From Sphingomonas astaxanthinifaciens DSM 22298 (GTDB lineage: Bacteria; Pseudomonadota; Alphaproteobacteria; Sphingomonadales; Sphingomonadaceae): 64,000 nucleotides of DNA. The stretch is taken from NCBI RefSeq assembly GCF_000711715.1, contig NZ_JONN01000001.1, forward strand, positions 1,302,001-1,366,000, in the 5' to 3' direction. The notes under the pieces were generated by a model, which worked only from the letters and a program-made list of their open reading frames with translations, had not been told where the DNA came from and did no database searches. The position numbers were made by a program, and so were the translations under genes. Positions within the stretch are counted from its first letter, which is position 1, and every line of letters begins with the position of its first letter. Shown piece by piece: positions 35,231 to 43,340 of the stretch.

Positions 35231-37905
35231 GTCCCGTTCCTCGCCTTGTCCCAGCGCGTGGCGATTCTTGCCCGTGCTTCGTCAAGCGCCGCCACAAGCG
35301 CATCCCAGTCCGCCTGTCCACACAGGCTTGCGACGAGGGCGCGGCTGGGTTCGGCCAGCGCTACCGCGCCGGGGGCGACGAGCCGCATGACCACGAGAAA
35401 AGCGCTGAGCAGCCGGAGGTCCGGATCGGCCAGGGGATCGAGCAACCCCGACTCGACCAGTGCAGCAATGGCCAGCTCGAGCCTCGGGTCGAGCCCCACC
35501 CCGCGGGTCAGCTGGAGCACGTGCACCGTGAACTCGAGGTCGATCAGTCCGCCCGGGCCAAGCTTTACGTCGAGCGGCCCGACCGGCGGTTTGTGCCGCG
35601 CCATCTGGAGCCGCATCTCCGCCGCGTCGGCCCTGACCCTGGCCGCGTCGCGCGACATTCGGAGCACATCCTCGATCGCCCGGCGGACGCGCGCGCGGAA
35701 GGCGACCGACCCGGTCAGCGCACGTGCCCGGCACAAGGCCAGATGCTCCCAGGTCCAGGCCTCGGTCCGCTGATAATCCTCGAAGGCGGCGAGGCTGACC
35801 GCGAGCATCCCCTGTTCGCCCTGCGGCCGGAGCCGGGTGTCGACCTCGTAGAGCGGCCCGGCGGCCGTCGGGACCGACAGCGCGGCGACGATCCGGCTGG
35901 CGAGCCGGTTGTAGTAATCGGTGCCGGTCAGCGGCCGGGCCCCGTCCGAGCGGCTGCCTTCGGGGCAATCGAACAGGAAGATGAGGTCGAGGTCGCTGGC
36001 GTCGGTCAGCGCCTGGCCGCCGAACCGTCCCAGCGCGACCAGGGCGAGGTCGCCCCCGGCAATCCGGCCGTGGGTCGCGGCAAATTCCTCCTCGACCTTG
36101 CCGGCGAGCACGCGCACCGCGGCCTCGGCGAGATCGCTGTAGCCCTTTGCGATGGTGAGCGGATCGCGATGCCCGGCGATGAGCTGGACGCCCAGCGCGA
36201 AGCGGCGCTCGCCGACGAGGCGCCGGACCCGGTCGAGCGACTGGTCGAGCCCGCCTGCGGCAAGCTCGTCGGCGAAGCGCGCGGCCAGCGCATCGGCATC
36301 GGGCGGCGCCGCGAAGCTGCTTTCGTCGATCAACCCGTCGAGCAGGGTCGGACGCCGCGCCAGCTGGTCGGCGAGCGCGGGAGCCTGGGCGAGGATCAGC
36401 GCAAGCATGTCGGCAAGCGCCGGGCGGGCCTCCAGCAACCGGAAGAAATTGACCCCGCTCGACAGCCGCTCGACGATGTCGCTGAAGCGGTTGAGCGCCC
36501 GCATCGGATCGGGCGCGGCGGCAATCCGCGGCAGCAGCGCCGGCAGCATGGCCTCAAAGGCACCGCGCGCAGCCGGTGAGCGCAGCGAGCGGGCCTTCCC
36601 CGTGCGCCAGTCCGCCACCCGCCGCGCGACCTCCACGGAATCGGTCCAGCCCATCGCTCCCAATTCCTGGGCCAGGAGTTCGGGGTCGCCCGACAGGCGC
36701 ACTTCCTCGCTGCTGACCAGCCCGTCAAAGGCCTTGCCGACCAGCTCGACATGCGGGGAAAGGGCGGCGAGCATCGCGTCCGCATCGGCATAGCCACCGA
36801 GGCCGGCCACCGCCTCGAGCGCATCCCCGACGGGAAGTCGATGCTCCTGCCGGTCGTCGATCATCTGCACCCGGTGCTCGATCGTCCGGAGAAGGCGATA
36901 GGCCGCGCCGATTCCCCCGGCGATGGCGGGATCGAGCCGTCCCTGCCCGGCCAGCGCCGCCAGCGCATCGAGCGTCGCCGGCGCCCGCAACAGCGGGTCG
37001 CGCCCGCCGTGGACCAGCTGCTGGACCTGGGTGAAGAATTCCGCCTCGCGGATCCCGCCACGCCCGCGCTTGAGGTCGAAGCCGGGCCCGAAGCCCTGTC
37101 CCTGCGCATAATGGTCGCGGATCCGGAGCGAGATGTCGCGGATCTCGTCGATCGCCCCGAAGTCGAGCGCGCGCCGCCACACGAATGGACGGATTTCGGC
37201 AAGGAAGCGCTCGCCGAGCGCGCGGCCTCCGGCGCAGGCCCGCGCCCGGATGAAGGCCGCCCGCTCCCACGGCAGCGCCGAGCTTTCGTAATAAGAGATG
37301 GCCGCGCCGACCGGGAGCGCAATCGGGGTGACCTCGGGCGATGGCCGAAGCCGCATGTCGACCCGCGCGACATAGCCATGCTCGTCGCGGGCCTGCATCA
37401 GCTCGATCAATCGGCGCCCGTAGCGCACCGCCGCTTCCCCCGCCTCCTCGCGCGCACGGCGCGGCAGGGTCTCGGGGTCGAACAGCAGGATAAGGTCGAC
37501 ATCGCTGCTGTAGTTGAGTTCGCGGCTGCCGAGCTTGCCCAAGGCGAGAATGGTCATGCCCGTTGGCGCCGCATCGGGATGACGTTCGGCGATCGCCGCG
37601 GCGAGGCACGCGTCGAGTGCGCGGTCGGCAAAATCGGACAGCGCCGCGGTCACCTGTTCGAGGCTGAGTTCCCCCGCGAGGTCACCGAGCGCGGTCGCCA
37701 GCGCCAGCTGCTGCCGCTCGATCCTCAGCCGGTCACCGAGCGGGCGGTCGGGCGGTGCGCTGACGGCCGCCAGCGCGGAATCGGCTCCATCCCGGACGAA
37801 AGTCTCGGCAATCTGCGGTTGCCGTTCGATCAGTCCCTTGAGAAAGGGAGACCAGCGAGAAGCCCGCTCGAGCGCGCCATCGCGTGAGGGTTGCTGACCG
37901 GCCAC
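35227..37905 (-). CDS. glnE: Glutamine synthetase adenylyltransferase/deadenylyltransferase
   Basis: This 892-aa bifunctional enzyme adenylylates and deadenylylates glutamine synthetase in response to PII and glutamine. It has two nucleotidyltransferase domains, marked by SSDVDLILLFDPET in the N-terminal half (deadenylylation) and ASDLDLIFLFDCPEG in the C-terminal half (adenylylation). A GlnD-like regulatory linker joins them. The glutamine synthetase gene is not in the window. It is translationally coupled to the downstream bcp. Confidence 0.96.
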   Translation of the reverse strand: MAGQQPSRDGALERASRWSPFLKGLIERQPQIAETFVRDGADSALAAVSAPPDRPLGDRLRIERQQLALATALGDLAGELSLEQVTAALSDFADRALDACLAAAIAERHPDAAPTGMTILALGKLGSRELNYSSDVDLILLFDPETLPRRAREEAGEAAVRYGRRLIELMQARDEHGYVARVDMRLRPSPEVTPIALPVGAAISYYESSALPWERAAFIRARACAGGRALGERFLAEIRPFVWRRALDFGAIDEIRDISLRIRDHYAQGQGFGPGFDLKRGRGGIREAEFFTQVQQLVHGGRDPLLRAPATLDALAALAGQGRLDPAIAGGIGAAYRLLRTIEHRVQMIDDRQEHRLPVGDALEAVAGLGGYADADAMLAALSPHVELVGKAFDGLVSSEEVRLSGDPELLAQELGAMGWTDSVEVARRVADWRTGKARSLRSPAARGAFEAMLPALLPRIAAAPDPMRALNRFSDIVERLSSGVNFFRLLEARPALADMLALILAQAPALADQLARRPTLLDGLIDESSFAAPPDADALAARFADELAAGGLDQSLDRVRRLVGERRFALGVQLIAGHRDPLTIAKGYSDLAEAAVRVLAGKVEEEFAATHGRIAGGDLALVALGRFGGQALTDASDLDLIFLFDCPEGSRSDGARPLTGTDYYNRLASRIVAALSVPTAAGPLYEVDTRLRPQGEQGMLAVSLAAFEDYQRTEAWTWEHLALCRARALTGSVAFRARVRRAIEDVLRMSRDAARVRADAAEMRLQMARHKPPVGPLDVKLGPGGLIDLEFTVHVLQLTRGVGLDPRLELAIAALVESGLLDPLADPDLRLLSAFLVVMRLVAPGAVALAEPSRALVASLCGQADWDALVAALDEARARIATRWDKARNGT

Positions 37906-37976
37906 GTCAGCGGCGTTCCTGACCTAAGGCACAGGTTGCGGGCAACGAAATCAGTTTCCCGACGTTGACCAAGCAA

Positions 37977-38165
37977 ATGAAATCCGCATCTGAAATGAAG
38001 GCGGCGACGGTAGAAGAGAACGGCCACATGGATCGACGCATCATCCGGGTCGAATTACCGCCTGCACATGCCGGTGTCACCGCCGCCCTGCGCCGCGCCT
38101 TCGCGGCGGAGCCGCTGAGCAGCGACGAGCGGGCATTCGAAGACCTGCTCGCGCGACTGGGCTGA
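37977..38165 (+). CDS. Small hypothetical protein
   Basis: This frame of about 62 aa encodes a mostly charged, probably soluble polypeptide (RRIIRVELPPAHAGVTAALR, then ERAFEDLLARLG). It is bounded by glnE upstream (divergent) and ecfG downstream (convergent). No good ribosome binding site is visible for the ATG at 37977; an ATG at 38028 giving 45 aa is equally plausible. The coding periodicity looks normal but the family is not recognised. Confidence 0.4.
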   Translation: MKSASEMKAATVEENGHMDRRIIRVELPPAHAGVTAALRRAFAAEPLSSDERAFEDLLARLG

Positions 38166-38202
38166 GCCCTTTCACGATTTGAATATAAGCAGAATGGGTC
38201 AG

Positions 38203-38228
38203 CCGGGACGACAGTCGGTCAGTCCCGG
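38203..38228. terminator. Possible hairpin near the end of ecfG
   Basis: CCGGGAC (38203-38209) and GTCCCGG (38222-38228) form a 7-bp stem with a 12-nt loop overlapping the ecfG stop codon. No U-run follows on either strand, so a real terminator is uncertain. It lies between convergent genes. Confidence 0.25.
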
Positions 38229-38845
38229 TTGCCTGCCAGCTGGTCGACTTCGCCCATGATCTGGGACAGCGCGCTGTGGTTGGGGTCGGTCTTGTGCTGG
38301 CGCCGGCTCGGCAGCTTGCCGCCCGACAGCAGCTGTTCGAGCGCGACTCGGCCGCGCGCGACCCGGCTCTTGATCGTACCGACGGCGCAGCCGCAGATTT
38401 CGGCCGCTTCCTCATAGGCGAAGCCGCCTGCCCCGACCAGGATCAGCGCCTCGCGCTGCGGCTGGGGAAGGTGGAGGAGCGCGCGCTGCATGTCGCCGAG
38501 TTCGACGTGCCGGTCCTGGCTCGCCGGCGCGGCCAGCAGCTTCGAGGCCGTGATCTCGTCCCATTCGCCCTTGAAGCGCGCGCGGCGCATCTGGCTGAGG
38601 AAGAGGTTGCGCAGGATGATGAAGGTCCAGGCGCGCATGTTCGTGCCGGCCTGGAAGCGCTTGCGCGCCGCCCACGCCTTGAGCAGTGTTTCCTGCACGA
38701 GGTCGTCCGCGAGGTCGCGGCTGCCCGACAGCGAGCGGCCGAAGGCGCGAAGGTGCGGAATGACCTGCGCCAGCTGCTGCTTGAATTCCGGATCCGACAG
38801 CGGGACGGGCTCGGCCCGGGCCGCTTCGGCCGGATGATCGTCCAT
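38219..38845 (-). CDS. ecfG: General stress response sigma factor EcfG
   Basis: This 208-aa ECF sigma factor has region 2 (ADDLVQETLLKAWAARKRF, then MRAWTFIILRNLFLSQMRRA) and region 4 (LPQPQREALILVGAGGFAYE with CAVGTIKSRVARGR). These and its place beside phyR match EcfG (ECF15), which transcribes GGAAC-N16/17-GTT promoters. NepR sequesters it until phosphorylated PhyR binds NepR. The start is either ATG at 38845 or TTG at 38857. It is downstream of a small membrane-protein gene with its own EcfG-type promoter (39099-39124). Confidence 0.93.
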   Translation of the reverse strand: MDDHPAEAARAEPVPLSDPEFKQQLAQVIPHLRAFGRSLSGSRDLADDLVQETLLKAWAARKRFQAGTNMRAWTFIILRNLFLSQMRRARFKGEWDEITASKLLAAPASQDRHVELGDMQRALLHLPQPQREALILVGAGGFAYEEAAEICGCAVGTIKSRVARGRVALEQLLSGGKLPSRRQHKTDPNHSALSQIMGEVDQLAGNRD

Positions 38846-38924
38846 CGAATCGCTCAACGTACCCCGCCCACTATCGTCTGCCCGGCCAAGCCGAGCTGGA
38901 ACCTACCGTCATTCAGCACGAGGC

Positions 38925-39065
38925 TCAGGACGCAATCAAGTAGATGATGGCAAAGGCGAGGATCACAAGCCCCAGCCCGCCGAACAGTGCGACGCGCGCG
39001 ACGCCGGGAGTCGTTCCGGCGCGCGCCTGCGTTCCGGTTAGATGCTCCGGTGGGTCCTGATTCAT
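38925..39065 (-). CDS. 46-residue membrane protein upstream of ecfG
   Basis: This short protein has a charged N-terminus (MNQDPPEHLTG) and one C-terminal membrane helix (VALFGGLGLVILAFAIIYLI). It lies between phyR and ecfG on the same strand. A perfect EcfG promoter is centred about 45 nt upstream of its ATG and would make it the first gene of an autoregulated small-protein/ecfG unit. Its role is unknown; a membrane-bound stress-induced accessory protein is an inference. Confidence 0.55.
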   Translation of the reverse strand: MNQDPPEHLTGTQARAGTTPGVARVALFGGLGLVILAFAIIYLIAS

Positions 39066-39098
39066 GGATTTCGGCACTCCGAGAATATTTGAAGCGCC

Positions 39099-39124
39099 AA
39101 CGCAACGAAGGGAACTCAAGTTCC
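39099..39124 (-). promoter_or_regulatory. Perfect EcfG-type promoter, minus strand
   Basis: GGAAC (39124-39120), 17 nt, then CGTT (39102-39099) exactly fits the GGAAC-N16/17-CGTT consensus of EcfG. It is placed just after the end of phyR and points to the 46-residue membrane protein and ecfG, so the sigma factor appears to drive its own operon. Confidence 0.8.
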
Positions 39125-39139
39125 CTGCGAAGCCTGGGT

Positions 39140-39940
39140 TCAACCCGCCGGAACGGTCGCCGCGTCGAAGAACAGCGCCTGCGCGATCGCCGCCTTCACC
39201 GTCGCCCGCTGGAAGGGCTTGGTGATGAGGAAGGTCGGCTCGGGCCGGGTCCCGGTCAGCAGTCGCTCGGGGAAGGCGGTGATGAAGATCACCGGCACCG
39301 AGAATTCGGCGAGGATGTCGCGGACCGCGTCGATCCCGCTCGAATCGTCGGCGAGCTGGATGTCGGCCAGCACCAGCCCCGGCGGATGCGCGCGGGCCTG
39401 GGCCACGGCCTCGTCACGGGTGACCGCGACGCCGGTAACATTGTGGCCGAGGTCACGGACGATCGTCTCGATGTCCATCGCGATGATCGGCTCGTCCTCG
39501 ATGATAAGGACGTCGGCGAGGGTCTGGCGCTCGATCTCGGCAAGCGCTTCCTGGACGAGATTGTCGACCTCCGACGCCTGGGCGCCGATCAGGTAGCCGG
39601 CGTCCGAGGCCGAGAAGCCCTCGAGCGCGGTGAGCAGCAGCGCCTGGCGCGAGAGAGGCGTGATCCGGCTCAAACGCGCCTGCGCGATCGCTTCGGGATT
39701 GCCGAGGCTGCCGCCGGCGTCGCCGCCTTCCTCGATGTTGGCGGTCGACCAGATGGCGTGGAAGGTCTTGTAGAGCCCGAGCCGAGGCTCGACCTCACGC
39801 GGAAAGCTTTCCGGCGCGGCGACAATCGCTTCCAGGGTCGCGCGGACGAATGCGTCGCCGTGATTCTGGCTGCCGGTGAGTGCGCGGGCGTAGCGCCGCA
39901 GGAATGGAAGGTGCGGCGCAAGTTCCTGGCCAAGCGACAT
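39140..39940 (-). CDS. phyR: Anti-anti-sigma response regulator PhyR
   Basis: This 266-aa protein joins an N-terminal sigma-like domain (PHLPFLRRYARALTGSQNHG, then LLTALEGFSASDAGYLIG resembling sigma region 4) to a C-terminal receiver with IIEDEPIIAMD, the phospho-Asp in LVLADIQLAD and lysine in LITKPF. On phosphorylation the sigma-like part captures NepR and frees EcfG. The ATG at 39940 begins MSLGQELAPHL. It diverges from nepR across a 279-nt gap. Confidence 0.96.
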   Translation of the reverse strand: MSLGQELAPHLPFLRRYARALTGSQNHGDAFVRATLEAIVAAPESFPREVEPRLGLYKTFHAIWSTANIEEGGDAGGSLGNPEAIAQARLSRITPLSRQALLLTALEGFSASDAGYLIGAQASEVDNLVQEALAEIERQTLADVLIIEDEPIIAMDIETIVRDLGHNVTGVAVTRDEAVAQARAHPPGLVLADIQLADDSSGIDAVRDILAEFSVPVIFITAFPERLLTGTRPEPTFLITKPFQRATVKAAIAQALFFDAATVPAG

Positions 39941-40065
39941 GGTTCAGCATTGCTCCTGTAAATCTGATTGACGCCCCTATTGGGAGCCGCTTCAGCAAAC
40001 TGCAACCCTGCGCGCGCCGACCTCGGGATCGTGGCGAGCGTCGCGCGGGGTTTGTTGCGGTCGAC

Positions 40066-40090
40066 GGAACAAAGCGGCTCGGATTTGGTT
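40066..40090 (+). promoter_or_regulatory. Near-consensus EcfG promoter for nepR
   Basis: GGAAC at 40066-40070, a 16-nt spacer and GGTT at 40087-40090 match EcfG promoters except for one base (GGTT for CGTT). The site faces nepR, about 130 nt upstream of its start. A further GGAAC at 40171 lacks a partner box and was not counted. Confidence 0.6.
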
Positions 40091-40219
40091 TCCCGGCGGC
40101 AGTCTACTGATTGACGAGTCGGCTGCCGGACTTTTACGGGGGCGTTCGCGTTACCTTTCAAGTAACTTGAGGAACAGGCATTGCGTCATGCCACGCAACG
40201 TCGGGAGGGGAATACGGGG

Positions 40220-40402
40220 TTGAGTGCAGAGAATAGCAATCTTCCCTCTTCCCCGGCCGACCCGAAAGTGAAGAAGGCAGCGTCCAAGCGACGCGCATCC
40301 GGTCCCGACGATGTCGGCCGGGCCCTTCGCAGTGCCTACGACGAGGCGCTTCGCGAAGACGTTCCCGACGACTTTCTCGATCTGCTCGGCAAATTGAGTT
40401 GA
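40220..40402 (+). CDS. nepR: Anti-sigma factor NepR
   Basis: This 60-aa protein has a variable N-terminus followed by the NepR core: DDVGRALRSAYDEALREDV and PDDFLDLLGKLS, the two helices that wrap EcfG or the sigma-like domain of PhyR. The start is TTG at 40220, with AGGGGA about 10 nt before it. A TTG at 40181 would give a longer protein but lacks a site. Position between divergent phyR and a PhyP-like kinase supports the call. Confidence 0.88.
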   Translation: MSAENSNLPSSPADPKVKKAASKRRASGPDDVGRALRSAYDEALREDVPDDFLDLLGKLS

Positions 40403-40433
40403 GCGGGACGGCCTTGCCCGTCCCCCGTAACTG

Positions 40434-41984
40434 ATGTCCAGCGTCAAGGCATGGTTCCAGCAACTGCCCACTGCCGGCAAGTTGCTCCTTCTCCTGACCG
40501 CAGCGATCCTGCCGCTCGGGCTGGTCCTCGTCGCGGCTGCGACCAGCGGCATCAACCAGGCCAATGACGCGCTCGCCGCCCGGGCCAGCGACCAGGGCCG
40601 GCTCGCCATTCGTGCGATCGACAGCCTGATCGGCCGCAACGTGCTCGCGCTTCGAGTGGCGGCCAATGGCGCGATCGACGGCTCGGCCGATCCCTGCCAG
40701 CAGGTCCAGCGCGCGCTCAGCAGTGCACCCGGAACGCCCTTCACCTTCCTCCTCAGCGACAGCGTGGGCACGCAATTGTGCGCCCGCGGCACGCCCGACG
40801 ACGGCGAGCGGCCGACCCTGCTGGTCGCTCCCGGGCAGGTGAAGATCTGGCTCAGCCCGACGCGCGGGCGGCTTTATTACCGGGTCGGGGTGATCGGCGG
40901 CTCGGCCACCGGATCGATCGACCGCGACCAGTTCCGCAGCGCGCTGATCGCCGCACGGGCGGGCACGGCGACCCTCGTCCTGTCCGACGACCGCGACCGG
41001 ATCGAGATTGTCGGCGGCGCTGGGCAAACCCTCGGGTCGGGCATGGAACGCACCCTCTACAGCGTCGCGCAGTCGATCGTCGGCGGCCAGCTCGACATTC
41101 GCGCCGAGGTTTCGACCGAGCGGATCGCCGAGGTCGACCGGCTGGTCATCCTGCTGCCCGTGCTGATGTGGATCGTCGCCGCGCTGCTGAGCTGGCTGGT
41201 GGTCCGCACCTTTCTCCTCAACCCGCTCAAGCGCATCCAGGTCGCCATCACCGCGCACGATCCAGGCACCGGGCCGCTCCAGCTCCCTTCGCGGCTCGGC
41301 TCGGCGATCGAAATCCGCGAACTCGGCGCCTCCTTCTCGCGCGCGGTCGAGCGGATCGAGCAGAACGAGAAGGACATGGCCGAGGCGCTCGAGGGACAGC
41401 GCAAGCTCGTCCGCGAGGTTCACCACCGGGTGAAGAACAACCTGCAGGTGGTCGCTTCACTACTCAACATCCATCGCCGCAGCGCCAAGTCGGACGATGC
41501 GAAGGACGCTTATTCCTCGATCGGCCGCCGGGTCGACGCGCTCGCGGTGGTTCACCGCAATCATTATGCCGAGCTCGAGGAAAATCGCGGGATCGCACTC
41601 CGCTCGCTGCTGAGCGAACTCGCCGCCAACCTGCGCGGCAGCGCGCCCGACAATGCGCGATCGCTCGACATCGGGCTCGATCTGGAAAGCATCAATGCCA
41701 CCCAGGACGTCGCAGTCGCCACCGCCTTTCTCACCACCGAGGTGGTCGAGCATGCGATGTTGACCCAGCCCGAAGCACCGGTGACGCTGACGCTTCGCCG
41801 GACCGGCGACACCACCGCCCGCTTCACGCTGGCGACCAATGCGCTGTCCGAAGCGGCCGCCGCCGACCCGGAGCATCAGCAGTTCGAGCGGATCATCGCC
41901 GGCCTTGCCAAGCAGCTCCGGTCGACGCTCGACCGGGCACCGGGCAGCTACAGCGTCGAACTCCCGGTCTATCCGCCGCGGTGA
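40434..41984 (+). CDS. phyP: PhyP-like HisKA_2 sensor protein with degenerate ATPase region
   Basis: This 516-aa membrane protein has two helices (about 16-38 and 243-263) enclosing a periplasmic sensor of about 200 residues. A HAMP-like linker leads to a HisKA_2 dimerisation domain with the phospho-His in REVHHRVKNNLQVVASLLN. The following ATP-binding region is poor: the N-box position reads FLTTEVVEHAML without the usual Asn, and no clear glycine boxes are seen. This fits PhyP of Sphingomonas, a negative regulator thought to act as a PhyR phosphatase. It is 31 nt downstream of nepR. Confidence 0.85.
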   Translation: MSSVKAWFQQLPTAGKLLLLLTAAILPLGLVLVAAATSGINQANDALAARASDQGRLAIRAIDSLIGRNVLALRVAANGAIDGSADPCQQVQRALSSAPGTPFTFLLSDSVGTQLCARGTPDDGERPTLLVAPGQVKIWLSPTRGRLYYRVGVIGGSATGSIDRDQFRSALIAARAGTATLVLSDDRDRIEIVGGAGQTLGSGMERTLYSVAQSIVGGQLDIRAEVSTERIAEVDRLVILLPVLMWIVAALLSWLVVRTFLLNPLKRIQVAITAHDPGTGPLQLPSRLGSAIEIRELGASFSRAVERIEQNEKDMAEALEGQRKLVREVHHRVKNNLQVVASLLNIHRRSAKSDDAKDAYSSIGRRVDALAVVHRNHYAELEENRGIALRSLLSELAANLRGSAPDNARSLDIGLDLESINATQDVAVATAFLTTEVVEHAMLTQPEAPVTLTLRRTGDTTARFTLATNALSEAAAADPEHQQFERIIAGLAKQLRSTLDRAPGSYSVELPVYPPR

Positions 41985-42003
41985 AAATTTTTGCGGTGGT
42001 CGT

Positions 42004-42028
42004 GGAACCCCCGCCCGGCAACACCGTT
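42004..42028 (+). promoter_or_regulatory. Perfect EcfG-type promoter facing no annotated gene
   Basis: GGAAC at 42004-42008, a 16-nt spacer and CGTT at 42025-42028 exactly match the EcfG consensus on the plus strand. It lies 20 nt after phyP. All genes for the next 7 kb are on the minus strand, so it would drive a non-coding or antisense transcript. Confidence 0.65.
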
Positions 42029-42075
42029 ATGCTCTTCGGATAGTGACCTTTTGCCCCCCCGCTCTCGCTATCCGC

Positions 42076-42897
42076 TTACACGGGCCCGAAGTCGTCAACC
42101 CTCCCCCCCCCCGGTGACGATTTCGGGCCCGCTTTGCGTCCAGCGTCGGAAGCTTCGCGACGCGCGGCCCGCCAATGGGTCAGCCGGATGGCGAGGATGG
42201 CAAATTCGTAGAGCATGTAGAGCGGCACCAGCAGCAGCAGCATCGACACCGCGTCGGGCGGCGTCAGCACCGCCGAGACCGCCGCACAGGCGACAATCGC
42301 GTAGCGCCGCTTGGCAGCGAGCTGCTCGCGGGTGACGAGCCCGGCCCGCTCGAGGATCATCAGCAGAACCGGCGTCAGGAACGCCACCCCGAAGCCGAAC
42401 AGGAAGCGGGTGACGAACGACAGATAATTGCCGACCCCGGGCAGTGCCTCCTGCTGGACGCCCCCGACATTGCCCTCGAAGCTCAGCAGGAACTTGAGCG
42501 CATAGGGCATGGCCACGAGATAGGCGAACAGCGCCCCGCCCGCGAAAAAGAAGGGCGTCATTACCAGGAACGGGAGGAAGGCCTTCTTCTCCTTGGCGTA
42601 GAGGCCAGGCGCGACGAATCGCCAGACCTGCGTCGCGAATACCGGGAAGCAGAGCATCAGCGCGGCGAACAGCGCGACCTTTACCTCGGTGAAAAAGGCT
42701 TCGAACACGTCGGTGTAGATGAGCTTGCCCTGCCCGGCCGCGAGCAAGGGCTGGACCAGCAGGCCGAAGATCGGCTTGGCGAAGTTCAGGCAGAGGATGA
42801 AGGCCAGCACCAGTGCGGCAAGGCTGATCAGCAGCCGCCGGCGAAGCTCGACCAGATGCTCGAGCAAGGGCTGCCTGGTTTCGTCGATGTCCTTCAC
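42076..42897 (-). CDS. tatC: Sec-independent protein translocase subunit TatC
   Basis: This 273-aa six-helix membrane protein recognises twin-arginine signal peptides. The N-terminal LEHLVELRRRLLISLAALVL is the family signature, and helices follow near 80, 120, 165, 200 and 220. It is the last gene of tatABC, overlapping tatB by ATGA. The last 25 codons include a run of ten G (coding strand) and a palindrome, giving a C-terminus PGGGRVDDFGPV that is not part of the conserved fold. Confidence 0.96.
   Translation of the reverse strand: MKDIDETRQPLLEHLVELRRRLLISLAALVLAFILCLNFAKPIFGLLVQPLLAAGQGKLIYTDVFEAFFTEVKVALFAALMLCFPVFATQVWRFVAPGLYAKEKKAFLPFLVMTPFFFAGGALFAYLVAMPYALKFLLSFEGNVGGVQQEALPGVGNYLSFVTRFLFGFGVAFLTPVLLMILERAGLVTREQLAAKRRYAIVACAAVSAVLTPPDAVSMLLLLVPLYMLYEFAILAIRLTHWRAARREASDAGRKAGPKSSPGGGRVDDFGPV
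42081..42131. repeat. 16-pair inverted repeat at the tatC 3' end
   Basis: CGGGCCCGAAGTCGTC (42081-42096) pairs with GACGATTTCGGGCCCG (42116-42131), with one G-T wobble, around a 19-nt loop containing C10. It could terminate the tat operon message or the proposed plus-strand small RNA. No long T-run follows on either strand. Confidence 0.7.
42103..42112. repeat. C10 homopolymer in tatC (G10 on the coding strand)
   Basis: Ten consecutive C lie inside the loop of the inverted repeat and inside the tatC reading frame. A change of length by one would replace the last few residues of TatC. Such tracts are also common places for sequencing errors. Confidence 0.9.
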
Positions 42898-43322
42898 GGC
42901 AATTCGCGCCGGTGATGCTCGGGTTCGGGAAGCGGGAGCGGGGGTTCATCGCTCGGTACGGACGGTGTTGGTGCAGCCCCCTCCTCTCCGTTCGCTCCGA
43001 GCGACGTCGAGGCGCCTTGCCCATCAGCTGGAAGCGCCGTCATCACCGCGCCATGCGCCTCGCTCGCCCCGACATAGGGCAGCGCGACGGGATGCTCGCG
43101 CATGATCCGCTCATTCTCCTCGCGCCACTTTTTCTCCATCTCCTCGAGCTCGGCCTCGCGCATGATGTTCTCGATGCCGGCGGTGAAGTGCCGGGCATGC
43201 GCCTTGGCGCGCCCGACCCACCGGCCGAGGATTCGGAGCGTGCCGGGCAGCTCCTTGGGGCCGATGAAAATCAGCGCGAGCACGGCGACGATGAAGAGCT
43301 CGGTACTGTCGACGCCGAACAT
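42894..43322 (-). CDS. tatB: Sec-independent protein translocase subunit TatB
   Basis: This 142-aa protein has one N-terminal helix and the TatB amphipathic helix (LALIFIGPKELPGTLRILGRWVG begins it), then a charged coiled region and a Pro/Ala/Glu-rich tail. With TatC it forms the twin-arginine receptor complex. Start MFGVDSTELFIV. It overlaps tatC by four bases and lies 18 nt after tatA. Confidence 0.93.
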   Translation of the reverse strand: MFGVDSTELFIVAVLALIFIGPKELPGTLRILGRWVGRAKAHARHFTAGIENIMREAELEEMEKKWREENERIMREHPVALPYVGASEAHGAVMTALPADGQGASTSLGANGEEGAAPTPSVPSDEPPLPLPEPEHHRRELP

Positions 43323-43340
43323 GCGGCGCGCTCCTGGCGA

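Larger units (their letters stand above)
42034..42135 (+). ncRNA. Candidate stress-induced small RNA ending at the tatC 3' hairpin
   Basis: This is proposed from position only. A perfect EcfG promoter ends at 42028, and 53 nt later a 16-pair inverted repeat (42081-42096 with 42116-42131) begins. A transcript would be about 100 nt, with no open frame longer than MLFG. The hairpin is followed by only CTTTG, a weak U-run, so the end is uncertain. The RNA would be antisense to the last codons of tatC. No homolog is known to me. Confidence 0.35.

Noticed and set aside
40171..40195. A second GGAAC sequence upstream of nepR considered as an EcfG promoter
   Set aside because: No CGTT or GTT box occurs 16-17 nt later.
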